Both the position numbers and the translations under genes were made by a program. From assembly GCF_047795645.1 (NCBI RefSeq), contig NZ_CP181045.1, positions 310,001-374,000 on the forward strand: 64,000 nt of DNA, in the 5' to 3' direction. The notes under the pieces are model-generated. The model was given only the letters and a program-made list of their open reading frames with translations, searched no databases and had not been told where the DNA came from. The stretch comes from Salipaludibacillus sp047795645 (GTDB lineage Bacteria; Bacillota; Bacilli; Bacillales; Salisediminibacteriaceae). Shown piece by piece: positions 34,191-42,466 of this stretch (position 1 is the stretch's first letter; the number at the start of each line of letters is the position of its first letter).

Positions 34191-35981
34191 ATGAGAGCCA
34201 TTTATCGTTTAGCCTTGTTAAGTAGTATAGTGCTGATTGTCGTATTAGCTGTTTGGTATAGGTCAGAACATTTAAACAGAATTGCCTATCCAGATCTACA
34301 AACTTCTGATCAGCAACAGGCATTTAATGAGCAACAAGCAGAAGATTTGGTCATGACAATAGAACTCTTTTTATCACAAGTGAAACTTGATTTACTTCAT
34401 TGGGAAGAATCGTTAACTAACAATCAAAATGAAGCAGCCTGGATCGAAGAGGAGTTAAATAATCATGCTCATATTGATGGGTTTGCTAGTTATGAACTGC
34501 CATCAGAAACATTAATATATGAACATGGTTCGCTACCAGAAGACAGCATTGATAAATTCCAACGCCAATCAACAAGTGGCGACCAATGGTTATACTCAGA
34601 ACCTTATACTTCTCGCGGCACTAAAAAGATGGTAGTCGGATTGGAGAATGATGACGAATTTTTTATATCAGAAGTTGATTTAAGTTTTGTTGAACATTAC
34701 GTCAAAGAACTAGCATCCTTATCTGATAATAATGGAAATTTCTTTATTGGAAATTCTGGTCTCGATTTATCTTTTTCTGAAAGTGAAGCAACTGTTGATG
34801 AATTATCGGCAAGAAGAAAAATACCAGAATTAAAATGGGACCTATATTTGTCATCAGAATTAGAAAATACTACAAAAGAGGAAATGAAAAAAGGCGAGGT
34901 AGTTGTAGTGTTAGCTGAAGAAGTAGAGCCCGAAAAGTGGGCTGAAGATCATGATGTGTTCCTTTTGGATCAAATGGGTAAGACGGTCGTTGTCCGTGAT
35001 TTAACGAAAGAGGCTGATGAAATGATGAATCAATGGGATCATGACCCTTCTGTTAAATATATGGAACCTAATTATAACTTTAAGAAACAAACAAGTAATA
35101 AAGCAAGTACTTCATCCAAGCCTATAGATCTACCCAACGATGAATTATATGATTTTTATCAATGGAATTTAAAGCAGATGAACTTAGAAGGTGTGTGGAA
35201 TGAAACACAAGGGAGTGAGGGTGTTCCCGTCGCAATTGTTGATAGTGGCATAGATCCAGAGCATCGTGATTTGCAAGAGAGAGTAGTTAAAGGCTACAAT
35301 GCATTTGAAAATAATGAGTCCTATTTTGACGATAATGGACACGGGACTCATGTTGCAGGGATATTTGGCGCCGTGACTAATAATGAGGATGGTATCGCTG
35401 GGGTTACTTGGAACGCCCCCATATTGGCAGTGAAAGTCTTAGATGATGAAGCGATTGGAAATTCATTCTCAATCGCCGAAGGGATCTATTGGGCAACAGA
35501 CAATGGCGCGAAGGTCATCAACTTGAGCTTAGGGGATGAACACGACTCGGAAGTGATGTATGAAGCTATTAGGTACGCTTATGATAATGATGTTGTGCTA
35601 ATAGCAGCAACAGGTAATGACAATGTAGAAACTCCTATGTACCCAGCGGCTTATGATGAAGTACTAGCAGTCGGATCAACGAATCAAAACCGCGAGAGAA
35701 GTTTTTTTTCAAATTTTGGTGATCATACGGATGTAACCGCACCAGGAGAACATATACCAAGTACTTTTCCTGGAGGCCAGTATGTAATGATGAGTGGAAC
35801 TTCGATGTCAGCTCCACATGTTGCTGGAATTGCTTCTTTGATCCGATCTCAAGATGAAGACCTGACAAATGAAGATGTCTATGAAAAAATTCGCGTGACC
35901 GCAGATGATATCGGCCCAGCTGGGTTTGATCGGTATCACGGCTATGGAATGATCAATGCTAGTGAAGCGATGAACTGGTGA
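34191..35981 (+). CDS. S8 (subtilisin-like) serine protease with long N-terminal extracytoplasmic domain
   Basis: A 596-aa protease. Residues 8-23 form a signal anchor. Residues about 40-205 form a non-catalytic domain that looks like a Cache-type sensor (helix, then YSEPYTSRGTKKMVVGL strands, then helix). Residues about 235-300 look like an I9-type inhibitor/propeptide (VVVVLAEEVEPEKW... VKYMEPNY). The catalytic domain follows with Asp351 (AIVDSGID), His384 (GHGTHVAG), oxyanion Asn476 (ATGND) and Ser538 (SGTSMSAPHVAG). All triad residues are intact, so it should be active outside the cell, possibly membrane-tethered. The N-terminal domain is unusual for this family. Confidence 0.88.
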   Translation: MRAIYRLALLSSIVLIVVLAVWYRSEHLNRIAYPDLQTSDQQQAFNEQQAEDLVMTIELFLSQVKLDLLHWEESLTNNQNEAAWIEEELNNHAHIDGFASYELPSETLIYEHGSLPEDSIDKFQRQSTSGDQWLYSEPYTSRGTKKMVVGLENDDEFFISEVDLSFVEHYVKELASLSDNNGNFFIGNSGLDLSFSESEATVDELSARRKIPELKWDLYLSSELENTTKEEMKKGEVVVVLAEEVEPEKWAEDHDVFLLDQMGKTVVVRDLTKEADEMMNQWDHDPSVKYMEPNYNFKKQTSNKASTSSKPIDLPNDELYDFYQWNLKQMNLEGVWNETQGSEGVPVAIVDSGIDPEHRDLQERVVKGYNAFENNESYFDDNGHGTHVAGIFGAVTNNEDGIAGVTWNAPILAVKVLDDEAIGNSFSIAEGIYWATDNGAKVINLSLGDEHDSEVMYEAIRYAYDNDVVLIAATGNDNVETPMYPAAYDEVLAVGSTNQNRERSFFSNFGDHTDVTAPGEHIPSTFPGGQYVMMSGTSMSAPHVAGIASLIRSQDEDLTNEDVYEKIRVTADDIGPAGFDRYHGYGMINASEAMNW

Positions 35982-35988
35982 ACTTCAA

Positions 35989-36138
35989 CTATTCCTCATT
36001 TTGAAGAGCTTGATATTGAATGATCAATTCATCAAGCTCTTTTGATCGTTCTAACGTCAAATCAGATGTTAAACCATGAATAATAACACATTCAATTAAT
36101 TGCTTTCGTTTCGATTCAATAGATAATAGACTGACCAT
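35989..36138 (-). CDS. Spo0E-like aspartyl-phosphate phosphatase
   Basis: A 49-aa ORF too short for ordinary gene callers. It reads MVSLLSIESKRKQLIECV, then GLTSDLTLERSKELDELIIQY. This has the Spo0E family layout: helix, turn GLTS, second helix with the SxELD signature, and a Tyr in the LIxxYQ ending. Family members dephosphorylate response regulators of the sporulation phosphorelay such as Spo0A~P. AAAGGGG lies 11 nt before ATG 36138. It is convergent with the S8 protease gene, 7 bp apart. Confidence 0.82.
   Translation of the reverse strand: MVSLLSIESKRKQLIECVIIHGLTSDLTLERSKELDELIIQYQALQNEE
36004..36044 (+). terminator. Inverted repeat acting as likely protease terminator
   Basis: AAGAGCTTGAT (36004-36014) and ATCAAGCTCTT (36031-36041) then TT. 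It lies inside the opposite-strand spo0E-like gene, so it may serve both as coding sequence and as terminator. Confidence 0.5.
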
Positions 36139-36353
36139 GTTAACAACAGCCCCTTTAAAGTTTGATGGAGATAGTACAATTATTAAACATAATTCGACGG
36201 AAATAAACCCATTCTTCTATAAATGTCAAAAAAAACTAATAAATCTTAAAATACGACAATTGCTAGATTTAAAACATTATTGATAAAACGCTTCCCTATT
36301 CAAGTTAGCTGAGCTAAAATAGAGTGGAAACATTACTGGAAGGGGATGAAAAG

Positions 36354-36998
36354 ATGGCAACATTAAAAGCCGTCCTATTTGATTTAGATGGTGTCATTGT
36401 AGATACGGCTAAACACCATTTTAAAGCGTGGAAACAATTAGCAAACGAATTAGGATTTGATTTTACCGAAGATGACAACGAACGTTTAAAAGGCGTAAGT
36501 AGAATGGACTCATTAAATATTTTACTCGAGATTGGTAATTTGGTTAAAAATGATAAGGAAAAAGAGGAACTCGCAGCACGTAAAAATGAACGGTATGTAA
36601 AATCTATCTCGAAAATGGATGAATCGGAAATTCTTCCAGGTGTGCAAGCATTTCTTACTGAATTAAAAGATAATAATATTCCTTTTGCATTAGGTTCAGC
36701 GAGTAAAAATGCACCGATAATTCTTAAGAAAATTGGATTATATGACCAATTTAATGCTATTATAGATGGTAATTCGATATCAAATGCGAAACCTGACCCA
36801 GAAGTATTTTTGTTGGGAGCAGAAGAACTTTCAGTAAACGCTGAAAATTGTGTCGTGTTTGAAGATGCACAATCAGGAATTGAAGCAGGAAAAGCAGCAG
36901 GAATGTACGTTGTGGCTGTAGGAAATCCAAATATTTTAAAAGGAGCTAATGATTATATTAATTCGATGGAACAGATGTCAATAGAGCGTCTGTCGTAG
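36354..36998 (+). CDS. pgmB: Beta-phosphoglucomutase
   Basis: A 214-aa HAD phosphatase-fold mutase. It has the nucleophile/acid pair Asp10-Asp12 (LFDLDGVIVDT), FKAWKQLANELGF and GVSRMDSL in the cap, LGSASKNAP, and FEDAQSGIEAGKAAGM. It converts beta-glucose 1-phosphate to glucose 6-phosphate. It sits 68 bp upstream of a GH65 phosphorylase that makes its substrate. Start 36354 follows GGAAGGGG by 8 nt; an in-frame GTG at 36324 lies before it. Confidence 0.92.
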   Translation: MATLKAVLFDLDGVIVDTAKHHFKAWKQLANELGFDFTEDDNERLKGVSRMDSLNILLEIGNLVKNDKEKEELAARKNERYVKSISKMDESEILPGVQAFLTELKDNNIPFALGSASKNAPIILKKIGLYDQFNAIIDGNSISNAKPDPEVFLLGAEELSVNAENCVVFEDAQSGIEAGKAAGMYVVAVGNPNILKGANDYINSMEQMSIERLS

Positions 36999-37018
36999 TA
37001 AATTTTTTTCATACGAAG

Positions 37019-37032
37019 TGCAACCGATTGCG
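37019..37032 (+). promoter_or_regulatory. Candidate cre / LacI-family operator between pgmB and mapA
   Basis: TGCAACCGATTGCG matches 13 of 14 positions of the CcpA cre pattern TGNAANCGNWNNCW and is near-palindromic (GCAACCGATTGC). It lies about 35 bp before the mapA start, so it could also be bound by a local LacI-type regulator. Confidence 0.4.
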
Positions 37033-37066
37033 CAAATGAAAATATTTAAAATAGGAGGAGATTAAT

Positions 37067-39370
37067 ATGAAACCGTATTTGAAAGAACACGAGTGGTCAA
37101 TTATAGAAGAAGGGTTTAATCCCGAAAACCACGAAATTTCAGAAAGTGTATTCAGTCTAGGTAATGGTCATATGGGGCAAAGAGCAAACTTTGAAGAAAC
37201 ATATACTGGTTCTTCGCTTCAAGGTAGTTACATGGCAGGCGTATATTATCCGGATAAAACAAGAGTCGGTTGGTGGAAGAACGGTTATCCTGAAAATTTT
37301 GCAAAAGTTTTAAATTCAATAAACTGGATTGGATTACAAATTGTTATCGATGGAGAAGACCTCGATTTAAATAAGGCGGTAGTTAGTGACTTCGTTCGTG
37401 AACTGAATATGAAAGAAGGAAACTTAACACGTTCTTTCGAAGCAGAACTTCGTGAAGGAAAAAGAATAAGGGTGCAAGCAACTCGTTTTGTCAGTATTGT
37501 TGATAAAGAAATAGGAGCGATAAAATACGATATTACCCCTTTGAATTTTGATGGAACTTTGCAGGTCACCTCATATCTTGACGGTGACGTAAGAAACCAA
37601 GATGCGAATTACGACGAGAAATTTTGGGACCCTATCGATTCTTCGTTGAGTAAAGACAGAGCTTCTCTATCTGTCAAAACAAAAAAATTAAATTTTCAAT
37701 TTTGTTCAACGATAGAAACACAAATTTTCAAAGCGGATAAACAGCTTGATGTAGAAGGAATAGGTATAGAAGAAATCAAATATGCTGGGCTAACTTACAA
37801 AGCGCCACTTGTAAAAAACGAAAAAACAACCATTTATAAATATGCGGCAAATGTAACGAATCGTGATCACGATGAGAACCAGCTTGAAATTATCTCAGGA
37901 AAAGAACTAGATAAAGCTGTTGCCAAAGGCTTCAAACAATTAAAAAAAGAACAAGCGTCTGCTTGGAAAGAGAAGTGGCTAAACAGTGATATTGTCATAG
38001 AAGGAGATGTTGCTGCACAGCAAGGCATTCGTTTCAATATATATCAATTGAATCAAACATATTCTGGTGAAGATGCTCGTCTCAACATCGGTCCTAAAGG
38101 CTTTACCGGTGAAAAATATGGAGGAAGCACTTATTGGGATACGGAGGCTTACTGTTTACCGTTTTATTTAGCAACAGCTGAGGAAAGAATCTCAAGAAAC
38201 CTACTTATTTATCGGTATAACCATTTAGAAAAAGCGAAAGAAAACGCTCGTAAGCTAGGATTTGAAAAAGGTGCACTTTATCCAATGGTGACGATGAACG
38301 GGGAAGAATCTCATAATGAATGGGAAATTACATTTGAAGAAATTCATCGAAATGGTGCGATTGCATATGGGATCTATAACTATGTGAATTACACTGGAGA
38401 TAAAGCTTATCTTGGTGAATATGGTGTTGAAGTATTAGTAGAGATTTCTCGTTTTTGGGAAGAGCGTGTAAATTACGTTCCGCAAAAAGATGTGTATATG
38501 ATGCTAGGTGTGACTGGACCGAACGAATACGAGAATAATGTACACAACAATTGGTACACAAATCGTATTGCTAGTTGGACATTGGAATACACTCTCTACG
38601 TTCTTGACTATTTGAAAGACTCGGATAATAAATTATATCAGCAGTGGATTGACAAGTTGAAACTAAACGAAAAAGAAATGAAAAAATGGCTCGATATCAT
38701 TGACAAAATGTATTATCCAGAGGACAAAAAGCTAGGTGTCATCTTGCAACAAGATAATTTCTTAGACAAAGAGATATTACCTGTGGCAGATTTGGATTCT
38801 AAGCATCTCCCATTAAATCAAAACTGGTCATGGGATCGGATTTTACGCTCCTGTTTTATTAAACAAGCAGATGTCTTGCAAGGGCTTTATTTCTTAAATC
38901 ATGAGTTTGATATAGAGACAAAAAAACGTAATTTTGATTTTTACGAGCCAATGACAGTTCATGAATCGTCTCTATCACCTTGTGTTCATGCTATTTTAGC
39001 TTGTGAACTAGGTTATAAGGATAAAGCATATGACATGTATTTACGGACAGCACGCCTTGATTTAGACAATTACAATAATGACACAGAAGATGGCTGTCAC
39101 ACGACGAGTATGGCAGGAACATGGATGTCTGTTGTTCAAGGTTTTGGCGGAATGAAAATTACCAACGATCAGTTTGTGTTAAATCCATTCATTCCAAGTC
39201 AGTGGACATCGTTCTCATTTAAAGTACTGTTCCGTGGAGCACGTTTAATGATTCGAGTCGATCAGGAAGAAGTAACGGTTACAAACGAATCAGCATTATC
39301 TTTAGATGTTGTGATTCATGGAGAAAAAATCCTTCTAAAGGGCAATAAAGCGATTACGGTTACTCACTAA
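37067..39370 (+). CDS. mapA: Maltose phosphorylase (GH65)
   Basis: A 767-aa glycoside hydrolase family 65 enzyme. The N-terminal segment YPDKTRVGWWKNGYP and the catalytic acid Glu487 in GVTGPNEYENN match Lactobacillus maltose phosphorylase; the residue number is the same as I recall for that enzyme. It cleaves maltose with phosphate to glucose plus beta-glucose 1-phosphate in the cytosol, and PgmB upstream makes glucose 6-phosphate. Kojibiose or trehalose phosphorylase are alternatives within GH65 but the signature favours maltose. AGGAGGAGATTAAT precedes ATG 37067. Confidence 0.9.
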   Translation: MKPYLKEHEWSIIEEGFNPENHEISESVFSLGNGHMGQRANFEETYTGSSLQGSYMAGVYYPDKTRVGWWKNGYPENFAKVLNSINWIGLQIVIDGEDLDLNKAVVSDFVRELNMKEGNLTRSFEAELREGKRIRVQATRFVSIVDKEIGAIKYDITPLNFDGTLQVTSYLDGDVRNQDANYDEKFWDPIDSSLSKDRASLSVKTKKLNFQFCSTIETQIFKADKQLDVEGIGIEEIKYAGLTYKAPLVKNEKTTIYKYAANVTNRDHDENQLEIISGKELDKAVAKGFKQLKKEQASAWKEKWLNSDIVIEGDVAAQQGIRFNIYQLNQTYSGEDARLNIGPKGFTGEKYGGSTYWDTEAYCLPFYLATAEERISRNLLIYRYNHLEKAKENARKLGFEKGALYPMVTMNGEESHNEWEITFEEIHRNGAIAYGIYNYVNYTGDKAYLGEYGVEVLVEISRFWEERVNYVPQKDVYMMLGVTGPNEYENNVHNNWYTNRIASWTLEYTLYVLDYLKDSDNKLYQQWIDKLKLNEKEMKKWLDIIDKMYYPEDKKLGVILQQDNFLDKEILPVADLDSKHLPLNQNWSWDRILRSCFIKQADVLQGLYFLNHEFDIETKKRNFDFYEPMTVHESSLSPCVHAILACELGYKDKAYDMYLRTARLDLDNYNNDTEDGCHTTSMAGTWMSVVQGFGGMKITNDQFVLNPFIPSQWTSFSFKVLFRGARLMIRVDQEEVTVTNESALSLDVVIHGEKILLKGNKAITVTH

Positions 39371-39692
39371 CATAAAATGAAGTTTAAAAAGCATCTCAAT
39401 TGGGGTGCTTTTTTGTTCCGGAATTTTAAAAGCCGGACTTTTCTGATGAAGAATCATCTTTTTCTATTGTGAAAAGAAGATGGAAGGTCAGCTCGATGTA
39501 TTCTACGAGAAACTTCATGATTAAATCCCACTTCTGCAGTAAAAATGTGAGACATTCCATTTATTTCAGCTAAACGCTATCATTTGGTCATTTTTTGAAA
39601 AGTATCTAACAATCTACTAACGACATAACACACGCAATTTATTACGATAAAAAAAGTAGTTTCATTTATTAAAAAAAGGAGGGTGTACATTT
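39371..39692. other. Intergenic region before the sleB-like gene
   Basis: About 320 bp. It holds the mapA terminator at the left, a second short hairpin-plus-T element (GATGAAGAATCATCTTTTTC, about 39445-39464), and otherwise AT-rich DNA without a credible gene. A forespore or mother-cell promoter for the hydrolase would be expected here but I cannot assign one. Confidence 0.45.
39387..39414 (+). terminator. Terminator of pgmB-mapA
   Basis: AAAAGCATC (39387-39395) pairs with GGTGCTTTT, followed by more T. Confidence 0.75.
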
Positions 39693-40460
39693 ATGAAAAA
39701 AATAATTGTCATGAGTGCGTTAATGGGAATGTTTCTATTGGTTTTACAAGAGGAAGTTTCTGCCTCTTCCTATGAAGTGAGAAGTGGCGATAGTCTTTGG
39801 ACAATCAGCCAAAAATACGGTGTTACAATTGAGGGGTTAAAACGTCAAAATAACCTATCTCATAATGAAATTAGACCAGGACAAGCATTAATAATTCCAA
39901 ACAAGGGAGTATCGCATCATACGGTTCAGAGAGGAGAAACCCTCTGGATTATCGCAAATCATCATGCTGTAACTGTCTCTCAGTTGAGAAATTGGAACGG
40001 AATTTCTGGTTCGTTGATTTATCCAGGTCAGACGCTTACGATATCAGAGAGCAATCAGGTGAATAATGTTGGAGAAGTTAATGGTTACAGTGAAGCTGAG
40101 GGGGAAGTATTAGCTCGACTAGTAGAAGCTGAGGCAAAAAGTGAATCGTATGAAGGGAAAGTGGCTGTTGCTTCAGTTGTATTAAATAGAGTGAATCATA
40201 ACGGTTTTCCATCAAGCATCTTTCATGTGATTTATGAAACGTACGATTCTGGAAGTATATATGCATTTGAGCCTGTTCAAAATGGGACAATTCGTGGATA
40301 TGCAAGTTCAGATTCAATCCAAGCGGTGGAAGAAGCTATGAAGGGGTATGATCCTACAAATGGTGCCATTTATTTTTTCAATCCAGATACAGCAACATCG
40401 GAATGGGTTAATAACCTAACGATTAGTCAACGTATTGGAAATCACGTTTTTGCAAAATAA
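39693..40460 (+). CDS. LysM-SleB type cell wall hydrolase (YkvT-like)
   Basis: A 255-aa exported protein. Signal peptide at residues 1-24, two LysM domains (about 28-69 and 74-117; YEVRSGDSLWTISQKYGV, HTVQRGETLWIIAN), then a Hydrolase_2/SleB catalytic domain (about 135-255; LARLVEAEAKSESYEGKVAVA, AIYFFNP). SleB enzymes are lytic transglycosylases acting on spore cortex. Domain order with LysM matches B. subtilis YkvT. AAAAAGGAGGGTG precedes ATG 39693. Confidence 0.88.
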   Translation: MKKIIVMSALMGMFLLVLQEEVSASSYEVRSGDSLWTISQKYGVTIEGLKRQNNLSHNEIRPGQALIIPNKGVSHHTVQRGETLWIIANHHAVTVSQLRNWNGISGSLIYPGQTLTISESNQVNNVGEVNGYSEAEGEVLARLVEAEAKSESYEGKVAVASVVLNRVNHNGFPSSIFHVIYETYDSGSIYAFEPVQNGTIRGYASSDSIQAVEEAMKGYDPTNGAIYFFNPDTATSEWVNNLTISQRIGNHVFAK

Positions 40461-40522
40461 ACATAAGTGTAAAATACAAGGTACTTACAAAGTAGGAACT
40501 AACCTATATTTTGAACCAAAAA

Positions 40523-40548
40523 ACCCTCGACAACTTGAGGGTCTTTTG
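40523..40548. terminator. Bidirectional terminator
   Basis: ACCCTC...GAGGGT stem (40523-40542) flanked by A6 on one side and TTTT on the other, between convergent genes. Confidence 0.75.
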
Positions 40549-40636
40549 ATTAATCAATATTAATCTGTTTTGTAACTTAAGTTATTTTATCATGACTGTA
40601 GAATTTCTCTAAATGTCAGTTCAGGAGGTACTCTTA

Positions 40637-42352
40637 TTAAGCATCATCCATCGTTGATAAATCGCCGGCCGGTTCATCTAATTCCCAAGCTTTCAGAACA
40701 CGGCGCATGATTTTTCCACTTCTTGTTTTAGGAAGTTTATCTTTAAATTCAATTTCTTTTGGAACAGCATGAGCAGATAATTCAGATTTAATAAAATGCT
40801 TAATTTCAGCTTTTAATTCATCTGTATGCTCATAACCTATATTTAGAGCAATAAACGCTTTGATAATGTGGCCGCGTATTTCATCGGGTTTTCCTATGAC
40901 ACCTGCTTCTGCTACCGCAGGGTGTTCTACAAGTTTGCTTTCAATTTCAAATGGTCCAACGCGCTCTCCAGCTGTCATGATTAAATCATCATTACGTCCT
41001 TGGAAGAAGAAGTAACCATCGTCATCCATATAAGCAGTATCCCCGGAAACATACCAACCAGGGATGGAAAAATATTCTTGAAATTTCGTATCATTCTTCC
41101 AAATTTTCCTCATCTGTGCTGGCCATCCTGCCTGAATCGCCAAGTTACCCATCTCATATGGTGGGAGTTCTTTTCCTTCATTATCAATAATAGCAGCATG
41201 GATACCAGGAAAGGCTTTTCCCATCGAACCTGGTTTGATCGGTTCGCTTAAATAGTTACAAATGAGCATAGCTCCAGTTTCGGTCATCCACCACGTGTCG
41301 TGGATGCGGTGGTGAAAGACTTCCCAGCCCCAACGAACAACTTCAGGATTCAATGGTTCTCCGACACTTAAAATATGACGCAAACAGCTTAAGTCATATT
41401 TAGCGAGGACTTCTTTTGGCGCGGCCATCAACATACGGAAAGCAGTTGGTGCACTATACCAAACGGAGACATTATTTTTCTCAACCGTTGCGTACCAGTC
41501 ATCAGGAGAGAATCGGCCTCCACGAATAACATTTGTCACTCCGTTTAACCAAGGTCCAAAAATACCGTAGGATGTTCCAGTAACCCATCCAGGGTCAGCG
41601 GTGCACCAGTAAATATCATCGTCTCGTAGATCGAGAACCCATTTAGCTGTTTGATAATGTTGGATCATTGCGTTGTGAACATGTAAAACCCCTTTAGGTT
41701 TACCAGTTGAACCTGAAGTATAATGAAGGATCATTCCATCTTCTAAATCTACCCACTCCATCGCTGAATCATCATTTGGAGACGTTTCCATTTCTTCGTA
41801 ATAAGAATAGAAAGGGCCATCTTTTTGCACGTTTTCTCCTACAAGAATTATCTTCTCCAAATGTGGAAGCTCTTCATGCGGAATACGAGATACGAGTTCA
41901 GGAGTTGTTACGATTACTTTCGCTTCGCTGTCTTCAAGTCGACTTCGAACGGCTTCTTTCATAAATGCTTCAAATAAAGGGCCGACAACTGCTCCCATTT
42001 TAATAGCGCCGAGGAGTGCTACATATAATTCAGGAGATCTAGGCATGAAGATAAAAACACGATCACCTTTTTCTATTTCTAGTCTTCGAAACATATGAGC
42101 TGCTTGATTGGTTTCTGTTTGTAGCTGTTTAAATGTGTATGATTCATCTCTTGCAGCATCTGAATATAACAGTGCTACTTTTTCGCCGTTCCCATTTACA
42201 ACATGGCGATCGATGCATTCATAAGCTGCGTTGACATTTCCAGTCTTAGACCAACTAAATACACTTTTTACGTCGTCCCATTTAAATGTATCTTTCGCTT
42301 CTTGATAATTTTTTAACTGATAAGTTTCTTGTTTTGGTTGTAATATTTCCAT
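40637..42352 (-). CDS. acsA: Acetyl-CoA synthetase
   Basis: A 571-aa AMP-forming ligase converting acetate, ATP and CoA to acetyl-CoA. Motifs: YTSGSTGKPKGVLHVH (P-loop), WWMTETGAM, YVSGDTAYMDDDGYF, and the C-terminal PKTRSGKIMRR with the catalytic Lys that is acetylated in AcuA-regulated enzymes. Length and sequence are close to B. subtilis AcsA. Start 42352 follows GGAGGTG by 6 nt; a GTG at 42367 is inside that region. In B. subtilis acsA is divergent from acuABC; here a transposase gene lies upstream. Confidence 0.93.
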   Translation of the reverse strand: MEILQPKQETYQLKNYQEAKDTFKWDDVKSVFSWSKTGNVNAAYECIDRHVVNGNGEKVALLYSDAARDESYTFKQLQTETNQAAHMFRRLEIEKGDRVFIFMPRSPELYVALLGAIKMGAVVGPLFEAFMKEAVRSRLEDSEAKVIVTTPELVSRIPHEELPHLEKIILVGENVQKDGPFYSYYEEMETSPNDDSAMEWVDLEDGMILHYTSGSTGKPKGVLHVHNAMIQHYQTAKWVLDLRDDDIYWCTADPGWVTGTSYGIFGPWLNGVTNVIRGGRFSPDDWYATVEKNNVSVWYSAPTAFRMLMAAPKEVLAKYDLSCLRHILSVGEPLNPEVVRWGWEVFHHRIHDTWWMTETGAMLICNYLSEPIKPGSMGKAFPGIHAAIIDNEGKELPPYEMGNLAIQAGWPAQMRKIWKNDTKFQEYFSIPGWYVSGDTAYMDDDGYFFFQGRNDDLIMTAGERVGPFEIESKLVEHPAVAEAGVIGKPDEIRGHIIKAFIALNIGYEHTDELKAEIKHFIKSELSAHAVPKEIEFKDKLPKTRSGKIMRRVLKAWELDEPAGDLSTMDDA

Positions 42353-42466
42353 ACATTCCACCTCCACTTAATCTAAGGCTACCCTATAAAAATAAATCTT
42401 GTCGTGTTATTTACATCAGTGCAGCCACAATATTCTCTTGAAATGAAATTTTCATTTAACTGAATC

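Noticed and set aside
39445..39470. Second terminator GATGAAGAATCATCTTTTTC after mapA
   Set aside because: Only a 5-bp stem; kept as a remark because the stronger hairpin at 39387-39414 already explains termination.
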